A stretch of DNA of 5,401 nucleotides from Alphaproteobacteria bacterium. GTDB lineage: Bacteria > Pseudomonadota > Alphaproteobacteria > ATCC43930 > CGMCC-115725. Under the pieces are notes generated by a model, which searched no databases, was not told where the DNA came from, and worked only from the letters and a program-made list of their open reading frames with translations. The DNA is taken from contig JASHUX010000404.1 of the NCBI GenBank assembly GCA_030039775.1, positions 1 to 5,401 on the forward strand, read 5' to 3'. Every line of letters begins with the position of its first letter. The first letter of the stretch is position 1. This document shows, in pieces, positions 1 to 5,401 of the stretch. The position numbers and the translations under genes are program-made.

Positions 1-525
1 CACGCGGGCGCCGCCGACGAAATGCGACGAATACGGAATCCCCGAGCAATAGTCCCAGACGCCGTCGATGACGTAGCCGCCCTCGACCGGAGTCGCCGTG
101 CCCAACGGCGGCGGCCGGTGTGGCGCCGCGAAAAAGCCGTCTGGACCGAAGAGCTCGCGCTGCCCCCGCTCGCTCCAGTGCGAGCCGACAATGAAAGGAT
201 GCGACGCGCACAAGGTGAGGCACCAACCCGCGCTCGGATGGCCGCGCGACACTTCGAGCATTGTCTTGTAAAAAGTCGGCACGTCGAATTCGTAGCCGCC
301 GAACATCCGCGGCTGGAGACAGCGGTAAAAGCCGGCGTCGAGAAACGCCTGGTGCATCGCCTCGGAATAATGGCCGCGCTCGTCCGATTCCGCCTGCTCG
401 GCCCGAAGTTGCGGGCGCAGTGCTACCGCGCGCGTGATCATTTCCTCGGGGGTCAGGTCCGGCTCGGGGATCGGATAAACGGATTCCCGCGTCGCGGTGT
501 TCCGTTTCTCAAGTCGAATGGCCAT
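1..525 (-). CDS. Flavin-dependent monooxygenase, acyl-CoA dehydrogenase fold (HpaH/HsaA/C2-like), partial
   Basis: Reading the minus strand from an ATG at 523-525 gives 175 codons with no stop before the window edge, so the C-terminal part is missing; family members are usually about 390-420 residues. After a charged N-terminus (about 1-45) comes an acyl-CoA dehydrogenase-type N-terminal helical domain: AGFYRCLQPRMFGGYEFD at 64-81, then SRGHPSAGWCLTLCASHPF at 93-111. The start of the central beta domain follows, with VEGGYVIDGVWDYCSGIPYS at 147-166. This resembles the oxygenase of two-component systems such as p-hydroxyphenylacetate hydroxylase C2 and HsaA, where the matching segment reads like 'GG..L.G.W.(W/F)(S/A)SG'. 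Such enzymes use reduced flavin from a separate reductase to hydroxylate aromatic or steroid-derived substrates in the cytoplasm; the substrate here cannot be told. A GGGAG ribosome site at 533-537, 7 nt upstream, supports the start. A true acyl-CoA dehydrogenase is the main alternative, but the aligned motifs favour the hydroxylase branch. Confidence 0.85.
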   Translation of the reverse strand, partial: MAIRLEKRNTATRESVYPIPEPDLTPEEMITRAVALRPQLRAEQAESDERGHYSEAMHQAFLDAGFYRCLQPRMFGGYEFDVPTFYKTMLEVSRGHPSAGWCLTLCASHPFIVGSHWSERGQRELFGPDGFFAAPHRPPPLGTATPVEGGYVIDGVWDYCSGIPYSSHFVGGARV

Positions 526-532
526 GCCCGAT

Positions 533-537
533 CTCCC
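533..537 (-). promoter_or_regulatory. Ribosome binding site of the flavin monooxygenase
   Basis: The minus strand reads GGGAG here, 7 nt before the ATG at 523-525. This fixes the start of a gene that runs off the left edge. Confidence 0.6.
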
Positions 538-565
538 GGTATCCTGATTGTTGATCTGTCCCACC

Positions 566-595
566 ATAATGCGTCAGTCGGCGGCGTCTTGCCAA
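566..595 (-). promoter_or_regulatory. Candidate sigma70 promoter for the flavin monooxygenase
   Basis: On the minus strand, TTGGCA (590-595, five of six consensus bases) is followed after 18 nt by CATTAT (566-571, four of six). Transcription would begin near 559, leaving a leader of about 34 nt before the ATG at 525. It is seen by eye only; such matches also occur by chance, so confidence is moderate. Confidence 0.4.
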
Positions 596-618
596 TGCCG
601 CAGAAACGGCGGGACAAT
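589..618 (+). promoter_or_regulatory. Candidate sigma70 promoter for the UDP-glucuronate epimerase gene
   Basis: On the plus strand, TTGCCA (589-594, five of six consensus bases) is followed after 18 nt by GACAAT (613-618, four of six). The start would lie near 625, giving a short leader of about 23 nt. Its -35 box lies on top of the -35 box of the divergent minus-strand candidate (590-595), because TTGCCAA reads TTGGCAA on the other strand. Confidence 0.35.
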
Positions 619-647
619 CTCGAAATGTTACGAAACGAGCCGGCGCC

Positions 648-1649
648 ATGCGGTTTTTGGTAACGGGGACGGCTGGCTTTATCGGCTTCCACGTGGCCCG
701 GCGGCTGTTAGCGGACGGCCATGACCTGGTCGGAATCGACGGCATGACACCCTACTACGACATCCGCTTGAAGGAGCGCCGGCACACCATGCTGGCGCAA
801 AATCCGAATTTCCGGGCGCATCAGTTCATGCTGGAAGACGCGGCCGCCGTGCGGCGCGTCGTCGACGATGTTGCGCCGGAGATCGTGATCCATCTCGCGG
901 CGCAGGCGGGCGTCCGCTACAGCCTCGAAAATCCCCGGGCCTATATCGACGCGAACGTGGTCGGCACGTTCAACATCCTCGAAGCGTGCCGGGCCGCGAC
1001 GCCGAAGCATCTGCTGATCGCGTCGACGAGCTCGGTCTACGGCGCCAATACCGATTTTCCCTTCCGCGAGACCGACAAAACCGATCTGCCGCTGACGCTT
1101 TATGCCGCGTCGAAGAAGGCCGGCGAGGCGATGGCGCATTCCTACGCGCATCTGTGGCAGATCCCGACGACGATGTTCCGGTTTTTCACGGTCTATGGGC
1201 CGTGGGGCCGGCCCGACATGGCGCTGTTCAAGTTCACCCACAACATCCTCAGCGGCGAACCGATCGACCTCTACAATCGCGGCAACATGGTGCGCGATTT
1301 CACCTATATCGACGATTTGGTCGAAGGCATCGTGCGGCTGTGCGGCGCGGTGCCGGTGGTCGGGCAACCGGCTGGAACCATCGATTCACTGAGCCCCGTG
1401 GCGCCGTACCGCGTCGTCAATATCGGCGGCGGGCAACCTACGCCTTTGATGGATTTCGTTGCGGCAATCGAGCGGGCACTCGGTAAAAAGGCGACCTACC
1501 ACTACATGGATTTCCAGCCCGGCGACATCCACAAGACCGAGGCGTCGCCGGCTTTGCTCAACGCGCTCGTCGGCTATACGCCCGCGACGCCCATCTCTGT
1601 CGGCGTCCGCGCGTTCGTGGAATGGTTCCGCGACTATTACCGGATGTGA
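648..1649 (+). CDS. UDP-glucuronate 4-epimerase-type NAD-dependent epimerase (SDR)
   Basis: This 333-aa cytoplasmic protein is an extended short-chain dehydrogenase/reductase of the usual family length (about 330-345). It has the NAD-binding motif TGTAGFIG at 6-13, the [11 protein letters not shown] segment at 82-92, the STSSVYG strand at 126-132 holding the catalytic Thr/Ser, and the YxxxK pair Tyr152/Lys156. The block [20 protein letters not shown] (178-197) and the later [13 protein letters not shown] (216-228) are hallmarks of the CapI/LspL UDP-glucuronate 4-epimerases. These interconvert UDP-GlcA and UDP-GalA through a 4-keto intermediate with bound NAD. UDP-GlcNAcA is a possible alternative substrate, given the convergent dehydrogenase 4 bp downstream. 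The ATG has only a weak upstream ACGAG (635-639, 8 nt spacing), but the Rossmann motif begins immediately, so no other start is plausible. The product would feed capsule, LPS or exopolysaccharide synthesis; the family call is firm and the exact substrate is inferred. Confidence 0.93.
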   Translation: MRFLVTGTAGFIGFHVARRLLADGHDLVGIDGMTPYYDIRLKERRHTMLAQNPNFRAHQFMLEDAAAVRRVVDDVAPEIVIHLAAQAGVRYSLENPRAYIDANVVGTFNILEACRAATPKHLLIASTSSVYGANTDFPFRETDKTDLPLTLYAASKKAGEAMAHSYAHLWQIPTTMFRFFTVYGPWGRPDMALFKFTHNILSGEPIDLYNRGNMVRDFTYIDDLVEGIVRLCGAVPVVGQPAGTIDSLSPVAPYRVVNIGGGQPTPLMDFVAAIERALGKKATYHYMDFQPGDIHKTEASPALLNALVGYTPATPISVGVRAFVEWFRDYYRM

Positions 1650-1663
1650 GGCGCTAAAGCGCC
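1650..1663. terminator. Small inverted repeat between convergent genes, possible weak bidirectional terminator
   Basis: GGCGC (1650-1654) and GCGCC (1659-1663) form a perfect 5-bp stem around TAAA, or 6 bp around AA. It begins one base after the epimerase stop and covers the last codons and stop (1654-1656) of the convergent dehydrogenase. There is no T-run on either side, so it is not a classical intrinsic terminator. It is the only hairpin I see at this 4-bp junction, where two transcripts must end. Confidence 0.3.
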
Positions 1664-2937
1664 GAATAGGCGATCGACGGCGGCAGCGTCGCCCTGTCGA
1701 GCGCGGATTTGACGTCGAAAATCACGCCGCCCGCCGCAACCATCGCCGCGATCGCCGTATCGCCCCGCTCCTTCAGCACGCGATGCGGCACGGCATAGAC
1801 CAGCCCGTCGAGATCGGTGAGTGCGTCGACGCCGACAAGCCGCACCGCGAATTCATGCATCGCCTCGGCCGGGTCGGCCATCGGATCGTGCACCAAAGGC
1901 TCGATGCCGAAGCTTTTCAGTTCGGCGATGATGTCCGGCACGCGGCTGTTGCGCAGATCCGGTACGCCTTCCTTGAAGGTGAGGCCGAGAATGCCGACCC
2001 GCGCGTCTTTCACCGGCCGGCCCGCGGCGATGAGCATTTTAACGAGGCGCTGGGCGACGTGATTCCCCATCGAGTCGTTGATGCGCCGGCCCGACAGGAT
2101 GACTTGTGGAAAATAGCCGAGCGATTCGGCGCGCGCCGTGAGGTAATACGGATCGACGCCGATGCAGTGGCCGCCGACTAGGCCCGGCGTGAACGGCAGG
2201 AAATTCCATTTTGTCCGCGCCGCCGCCAGCACGTCGGCGGTGGAAATGCCGATCCGCTCGAAAATTAGTGACAGCTCATTCATTAGCGCGATGTTGAGAT
2301 CGCGCTGCGTGTTCTCGATCACCTTGGCGGCCTCGGCCACCTCGATGCTGGGCGCGCGGTGGATGCCGGCCGGCACGATCGCCGAATAGACGGCGGCGAC
2401 CCGTTCGGCCGTCGCGGCATCCTCGCCGGCGACCACCTTCACGATGGTCTCGAGACGCCGCTCCTGGTCGCCCGGGTTGATGCGCTCCGGCGAATAGCCG
2501 AGCGTAAAGTCTTTGCCGTGCTCCAGCCCCGACGCCTTCGCCAGCAGCGGCCCGCACATTTCACGCGTCAGACCGGGATAGACCGTGGATTCGAACACCA
2601 CGACCGAGCCTTTTTTCATCACCGACCCGATCAACTCACACGCCACCATGATGGGTTCGAGATCGGGCCGCTTGCCGCCGTCGATCGGCGTCGGCACGGT
2701 GACGATGAAGAAGCTGGCGTTGGCAATGTCCGCCACGTCGGCGGTCAGCTTGAGCGACGAGGCCAGCAGCTCCTTTTTCGGCACCTCGCGCGTACGATCA
2801 AGACCGCCGCGCAGCTCGGCGATGCGCGTCTCCGAAATGTCGAAGCCGTGGACCGGCGCGAATTTCTTAGCCAGCGCCAGCGCGACCGGCAAGCCGACAT
2901 AGCCGAGCCCGACGACCGCAAACCCTCGTTCCACCAC
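1654..2937 (-). CDS. UDP-N-acetyl-D-glucosamine 6-dehydrogenase, TviB/VipA type (nucleotide sugar dehydrogenase)
   Basis: This 427-aa protein (GTG start) has the three-part layout of the UDP-glucose/GDP-mannose dehydrogenase family, whose members oxidise a nucleotide sugar to the uronic acid with two NAD+. The N-terminal NAD fold has GLGYVGLP (10-17), VTVPTP (79-84) and FESTVYPG (115-122). The middle block EAAKVIENTQRDLNIALMNE (202-221) carries the conserved Lys and Asn, and GGHCIGVDPYYL (255-266) holds catalytic Cys258. The C-terminal domain has ILGLTFKEGVPDLRNS (316-331). YSPERINPGD and KWNFLPFTPGLVGGHC match Vi-antigen TviB/VipA, which makes UDP-GlcNAcA, better than UDP-glucose dehydrogenases; substrate is inferred from recalled similarity. 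No ATG lies near the fold. I choose GTG 2937 because GAGG (2944-2947) sits 6 nt upstream; TTG 2943 (directly abutting that site) and GTG 2934 are alternatives. It is probably the last gene of an operon with the LLM oxidoreductase. Confidence 0.93.
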   Translation of the reverse strand: MVERGFAVVGLGYVGLPVALALAKKFAPVHGFDISETRIAELRGGLDRTREVPKKELLASSLKLTADVADIANASFFIVTVPTPIDGGKRPDLEPIMVACELIGSVMKKGSVVVFESTVYPGLTREMCGPLLAKASGLEHGKDFTLGYSPERINPGDQERRLETIVKVVAGEDAATAERVAAVYSAIVPAGIHRAPSIEVAEAAKVIENTQRDLNIALMNELSLIFERIGISTADVLAAARTKWNFLPFTPGLVGGHCIGVDPYYLTARAESLGYFPQVILSGRRINDSMGNHVAQRLVKMLIAAGRPVKDARVGILGLTFKEGVPDLRNSRVPDIIAELKSFGIEPLVHDPMADPAEAMHEFAVRLVGVDALTDLDGLVYAVPHRVLKERGDTAIAAMVAAGGVIFDVKSALDRATLPPSIAYSAL

Positions 2938-2943
2938 CCGCAA

Positions 2944-2947
2944 CCTC
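2944..2947 (-). promoter_or_regulatory. Ribosome binding site deciding the GTG start of the dehydrogenase
   Basis: The minus strand reads GAGG, 6 nt before GTG at 2935-2937 and 9 nt before GTG at 2932-2934. It directly abuts TTG 2941-2943, which makes that codon the poorer start. Confidence 0.5.
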
Positions 2948-3001
2948 GCTTCGGCGCCGCGCCGATGATGGCCGTATAGCTGTGCCAGTGCTGCGAATCC
3001 G

Positions 3002-3337
3002 TCAAGCGCGGCGGACGCCCGAGTCGCGCTTGCGCCGATGGTTCGGCAACACGGCCTCGGGCCGTTCCGCGACGATGAACCCTTTTCTCGTTAGCGCGCC
3101 GACGATTTCGGCCTCGGGCGCAACGTCATGCTCGTCCGTCATCGCCGAAATGATGCACGCCCGAACTTGATCGATAAATTCGTAGGCGCCTTCGCTGAGG
3201 ACGTCGAGGTCGCCAAGAGCCGCGAGGATCAGCTTCGTCAGCACCATTTCGTTGCGCTCGTGGGACGGCGTCGAAAGATATTGCGCGACGATGGGCGCGA
3301 TGGCTTTCTGACAACGACGCTGAACGTCGTCAGCCAT
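3002..3337 (-). CDS. Hypothetical protein, 111 aa
   Basis: I do not recognise this protein. It starts at ATG 3335-3337 with an AAGG ribosome site (3346-3349) 8 nt upstream, and lies in line with its neighbours: 22 nt after the LLM gene and 64 nt before the dehydrogenase. It has no signal peptide, membrane segment or metal-binding motif. Residues 1-60 look mostly helical (RRCQKAIAPIVAQYL, then MVLTKLILAALGDLDVLSEGAYEFIDQV). Residues 61-95 are mixed (ISAMTDEHDVAPEAEIVGALTRKGFIVAERP), and the tail HRRKRDSGVRRA is strongly basic. It could be a small soluble partner or regulator, but no function is supported. Position, ribosome site and natural amino-acid composition argue that it is real; overlapping frames on both strands here are arginine-rich and less protein-like. 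Confidence 0.7.
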   Translation of the reverse strand: MADDVQRRCQKAIAPIVAQYLSTPSHERNEMVLTKLILAALGDLDVLSEGAYEFIDQVRACIISAMTDEHDVAPEAEIVGALTRKGFIVAERPEAVLPNHRRKRDSGVRRA

Positions 3338-3356
3338 CGCTGGGACCTTAACGACG
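3314..3356 (-). promoter_or_regulatory. Possible translation-switch leader of the hypothetical gene (alternative hairpins)
   Basis: In the minus-strand RNA, three short segments can pair in two exclusive ways. Segment A (CGUCGUUA, 3349-3356) lies between the LLM stop and the ribosome site. Segment B (UGACGACG, 3325-3332) covers codons 2-5, and segment C (CGUCGU, 3314-3319) covers codons 7-8. A:B (7 Watson-Crick pairs plus one G-U) would close the ribosome site and AUG inside a loop. B:C (6 pairs, 5-nt loop) would free them. The pairings are seen in the sequence; any regulatory role is inference, and GTCGT-type motifs are common in GC-rich DNA. Confidence 0.2.
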
Positions 3357-3359
3357 CCG

Positions 3360-4547
3360 TTACGCCGCGACCGCCTCCGCCAGCGGCACGCGCGTGATTT
3401 TGTGCGCGTGGAGCTTGGGCAGGACCTGCTCGGCGAACCGGTGCATCTGAGTGAGGAACATGTCGTGCGGCATCGAGCCGCGATTCATGTTCACCAGCAC
3501 CGTGCCGGCGCCGACGGCGTCCGCCTCCGCGATGATGCGGCGCGCCACCTCGTCCGCGGTGCCCCACGGCATGAACTCCGCCTGCAGGCGGATATCGTCC
3601 ATGTTCATGTCCTTCATCCGCATGCTGTCGTCATGCTCGGCGCGCAGCTCCTTGCGGAGATGTTCTTCCGAGCCCTTCTGGTAATAGCCGACCGACTGCG
3701 CGGCGCGGACATGGTCGAAGTTGAACAGCGTGTTGTGGAAATAGATCGCGTACGGACCGACTTCCTCGATTGCCTTTTCCTTGCTGTCGGCGATATAGGA
3801 CGAGACCATGATGTTGAGGTGCTTCGGCGTCACGCGAATGCCGCGCTTGGTCAGGCCGGCGATGTAGTATTTGAGCGTGTCCTCGCGAGCCGGCCCGGGA
3901 ACGCCGGGCGTGATCGGAACGTCGTACTTCACCGCCCAGTCGATCGAATCCTTCGAGCCGGTGATCGGCACCCACACCGGCGGGTGCGGCTGCTGCACCG
4001 GGCGCGGCCACAGCGCCACGTCTTTGTACGAGTTGAACTTGCCCTCGAACGAGAAACTTTCCTCGGTCCAGGCCCGGCGCATGATCTCGAAGCACTCGTC
4101 GAACCGTGCGCGCGATTCCGCCAACCGCACGCCGAGGATGCGATACTCGCGCGCGGCGCCCCGCGCCACGCCGCAAATGATGCGGCCGTCGGAGAGGCAA
4201 TCGAGCATCGCGATTTCCTCGGCCAGGCGCAGCGGATCGTGCAGCGGCAACAGATTGCCGTACATCAGGAGCTTGATCTTCTTGGTGCGTTGCGCGATGG
4301 AGGCGGCGAGCAGGTTGGGCGAGTTCATCAGCCCGTACGGCGTGGCATGGTGCTCGTTGAACGAGACGCCGTCAAAGCCGAGCCGTTCCAGCTCGACCCA
4401 GGCGTCCAGATGCTCGGCGTAGGTCTTGACCGCGACGGCGGGATCGAAATGCTTCTTTTCCATCGGAAACGGCAGATGCTCGCCGTCGGTGGTGAGATGC
4501 TTGAGGTTCTTGCCGTACTGCAAGAGATCGAACACGAAAACGTCCAT
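3360..4547 (-). CDS. LLM class flavin-dependent oxidoreductase (bacterial luciferase-like monooxygenase)
   Basis: This 395-aa cytoplasmic protein belongs to the luciferase-like TIM-barrel family, which uses reduced FMN (or F420) and oxygen to oxidise organic substrates. Supporting motifs are: LERLGFDGVSFNEHH at 53-67, with the family's EHH end-of-strand residues; GNLLPLHDPLRLAEEIAMLD at 97-116; LSDGRIICGVARG at 118-130; RFDECFEIMRRAWTE at 148-162; and KDVALWPRPVQQPHPPVWVP at 175-194. FMPWGTADEVARRI (near 325-338) matches the usual C-terminal segment that gates the active site. The length is normal for the alkanal-monooxygenase-like branch. I choose ATG 4547: the frame stays open to TTG 4625, but that codon lies inside the likely -35 box, and MDVFVFDLLQYG is a natural family N-terminus. 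AAGG lies 12 nt upstream, rather far. The substrate is unknown. It is probably the first gene of an operon with the small protein and the dehydrogenase. Confidence 0.92.
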   Translation of the reverse strand: MDVFVFDLLQYGKNLKHLTTDGEHLPFPMEKKHFDPAVAVKTYAEHLDAWVELERLGFDGVSFNEHHATPYGLMNSPNLLAASIAQRTKKIKLLMYGNLLPLHDPLRLAEEIAMLDCLSDGRIICGVARGAAREYRILGVRLAESRARFDECFEIMRRAWTEESFSFEGKFNSYKDVALWPRPVQQPHPPVWVPITGSKDSIDWAVKYDVPITPGVPGPAREDTLKYYIAGLTKRGIRVTPKHLNIMVSSYIADSKEKAIEEVGPYAIYFHNTLFNFDHVRAAQSVGYYQKGSEEHLRKELRAEHDDSMRMKDMNMDDIRLQAEFMPWGTADEVARRIIAEADAVGAGTVLVNMNRGSMPHDMFLTQMHRFAEQVLPKLHAHKITRVPLAEAVAA

Positions 4548-4596
4548 GGCCGTCTGTCGCCTTATGATCTGTCGGGATTGGTCGTAAAGTCGTGAT

Positions 4597-4625
4597 ATTA
4601 AATACCGTCGGCGGCCCGCTGACAA
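4597..4625 (-). promoter_or_regulatory. Sigma70-type promoter of the LLM gene operon
   Basis: The minus strand has TTGTCA (4620-4625, five of six consensus bases), a 17-nt spacer, then TTTAAT (4597-4602, five of six). Transcription should start near 4590, giving a leader of about 43 nt to ATG 4547. This is the best promoter match in the window. It also rules out the upstream TTG at 4625 as translation start, because that codon would not be transcribed. Confidence 0.6.
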
Positions 4626-4662
4626 AGATAAAGCGCGGCGATCAGTTTATAGTGGGCCGCCG
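4609..4662. repeat. Imperfect 12-bp inverted repeat in the divergent promoter region, possible operator
   Basis: CGGCGGCCCGCT (4609-4620) and AGTGGGCCGCCG (4651-4662) are inverted copies with 11 of 12 positions matching, separated by a 30-nt, more AT-rich centre. The left arm lies between the -35 and -10 boxes of the minus-strand promoter, touching the -35 box. The right arm overlaps a TATAGT (4648-4653) that might serve as a -10 for the plus-strand gene. The position would suit a regulator or looping site controlling both genes; that role is inferred. Confidence 0.35.
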
Positions 4663-4679
4663 CCCAATCGCATCGTCGC

Positions 4680-4685
4680 GGAGGA
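4680..4685 (+). promoter_or_regulatory. Ribosome binding site of the MmgE/PrpD gene
   Basis: GGAGGA lies 7 nt before ATG 4693. It is the strongest ribosome site in the window and fixes the start. Confidence 0.8.
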
Positions 4686-4692
4686 ACCGAAC

Positions 4693-5401
4693 ATGAGCGC
4701 CACCCAAGACATCCCCGAACGCGTCGCCTCGCTCCGTTACGAGGATTTGCCGCCGGACCTGGTCGAATTGTCGCGGCAGACCCTGCTCGATTGGATCGGC
4801 GTCGCGCTCGCCGGATCGCGCGAGGATTTGGCGCGCATCCTGCGCGACGAAGCGAACGAGCAAGGCGGGCGCCCGGTTGCCACCGTCGTCGGCGGCGATT
4901 TCAAGACCGGCACGCAACAAGCGGCATTGGTTAACGGCGCCACATCGCACGCGCTCGATTATGACGACGCGCATTTCCTCGCCACGGTGCATTCGGGCGT
5001 GGTGACGATCTCGGGCATGTTGGCGTTGGCCGAGCAGCGCGGCGCCTCGGGTCGCGATTTCGTCACCGCGTTGGCGGCGGGGTTCGAGGCGATCGGTGCG
5101 ACGGCCGCGTTCGTCGGCGAAAAACACTACCGGGTCGGCTTTCATTCCACCGGCACCATCGGCAGCTTCGGGTCGGCCGCGTCGTGCGCGCGCCTCCTCG
5201 GCCTCGACCCGCGCGAGATCGCGACGGCGTTCGGCATCGCGGCGGCGCAAGCGGCCGGCATCCGCGCGATGTTCGGCACGATGTGCAAGCCATTCCATGC
5301 CGGCAAGGCCGCGCAGAACGGGCTGATCGCCGCCGACCTTGCGGCGCGCGGCTTCACCACCAACGACGCAGCGCTCGAAACCGACATCGGCTTTGGCGTG
5401 A
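4693..5401 (+). CDS. MmgE/PrpD family protein, N-terminal half (partial)
   Basis: Translation from ATG 4693 gives 236 codons still open at the right edge; the family is usually about 440-480 residues, so roughly half is present. Recognisable blocks are: DLVELSRQTLLDWIGVALAG (22-41), the helical opening; QAALVNGATSHALDYDDAH (76-94), the most typical family signature; YRVGFHSTGTIGSFGSAASC (146-165); GIAAAQAAGIRAMFGTMCKP (181-200); and KPFHAGKAAQNGLIAADLAA (199-218). Members include 2-methylcitrate dehydratase PrpD, cis-aconitate decarboxylase and iminodisuccinate epimerase; many paralogues have no known substrate. This one has no prpB/prpC neighbours in view, so a role in the methylcitrate cycle is not supported. 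It is transcribed away from the LLM gene with a 145-bp shared control region, which suggests a linked catabolic function but does not prove it. Confidence 0.92.
   Translation, partial: MSATQDIPERVASLRYEDLPPDLVELSRQTLLDWIGVALAGSREDLARILRDEANEQGGRPVATVVGGDFKTGTQQAALVNGATSHALDYDDAHFLATVHSGVVTISGMLALAEQRGASGRDFVTALAAGFEAIGATAAFVGEKHYRVGFHSTGTIGSFGSAASCARLLGLDPREIATAFGIAAAQAAGIRAMFGTMCKPFHAGKAAQNGLIAADLAARGFTTNDAALETDIGFGV

Noticed and set aside
22..663. 213-codon plus-strand open frame
   Set aside because: It is antisense to the partial flavin monooxygenase and overlaps the epimerase start; the minus-strand frame has clear family motifs.
708..1367. 219-codon minus-strand open frame
   Set aside because: It is antisense to the epimerase, Arg-rich, and has no recognisable domain.
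1459..2181. 240-codon plus-strand open frame across the convergent junction
   Set aside because: It overlaps the epimerase C-terminus and is antisense to the dehydrogenase. Arg-rich composition indicates a shadow frame.
2938..3001. Possible N-terminal extension of the dehydrogenase into the upstream gap
   Set aside because: The frame stays open upstream but offers no ATG and no ribosome site, and the NAD-binding motif already begins about 10 residues after GTG 2937.
3402..4595. 397-codon plus-strand open frame
   Set aside because: It lies wholly antisense to the LLM gene, whose motifs are unmistakable. The translation is rich in His, Arg, Val and Asp, typical of the complement of a GC-rich gene.
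4648..4653. TATAGT as -10 box for the MmgE/PrpD gene
   Set aside because: It is a plausible -10, but no -35 lies 16-18 nt upstream (nearest CTGACA is 23 nt away), so I do not call it as a promoter.
4642..5298. 218-codon minus-strand open frame
   Set aside because: It is antisense to the MmgE/PrpD gene; the composition is dominated by Arg, Ala and Gly and there are no motifs.
1..5401. CRISPR array, tRNA, insertion sequence or phage genes
   Set aside because: No spaced direct repeats, cloverleaf-like sequence, transposase motif or terminal repeats were seen on either strand.

Overview
The window is GC-rich with dense, short-spaced genes. The protein families and the style of codon use suggest an alphaproteobacterium, perhaps a Rhizobiales/Xanthobacteraceae- or Rhodospirillales-like soil bacterium or a metagenomic contig from one. 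That assignment is inference, because there is no rRNA or other marker here.

Layout, left to right. (1) 1-525, minus: 5' half of a reduced-flavin-dependent monooxygenase of the acyl-CoA dehydrogenase fold (HpaH/HsaA/C2 type), cut by the left edge. (2) 526-647: a 122-bp divergent intergenic region with back-to-back sigma70-like promoter candidates that share a TTGCCAA core. (3) 648-1649, plus: a UDP-glucuronate 4-epimerase-type SDR. (4) Only 4 bp later, convergent, 1654-2937 minus: a TviB/VipA-type UDP-N-acetylglucosamine 6-dehydrogenase, with a small inverted repeat over the two stop codons. (5) 3002-3337, minus: a 111-aa protein I do not recognise. (6) 3360-4547, minus: an LLM (luciferase-like) flavin monooxygenase. 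(7) 4548-4692: a second divergent intergenic region with a good sigma70 promoter for the minus strand and a long imperfect inverted repeat. (8) 4693 to the right edge, plus: the N-terminal half of an MmgE/PrpD-family protein.

How they may work together. The LLM gene, the small gene and the dehydrogenase all lie on the minus strand with gaps of 22 and 64 bp and look like one operon driven from the promoter at 4597-4625. The dehydrogenase and epimerase are a classic pair for making UDP-hexuronic acids (UDP-GlcNAcA/UDP-GalNAcA or UDP-GlcA/UDP-GalA) for surface polysaccharide. Here they converge and would be transcribed from separate promoters. The flanking genes (two-component-type hydroxylase, LLM monooxygenase, MmgE/PrpD) look catabolic, so the sugar-nucleotide pair seems embedded in an oxidative-catabolism neighbourhood. 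No glycosyltransferase, transporter, mobile element, tRNA or CRISPR array is visible. I see no clear new system. The best leads are the mixed operon, the unknown 111-aa protein with a possible translation-switch leader, and the two divergent control regions.
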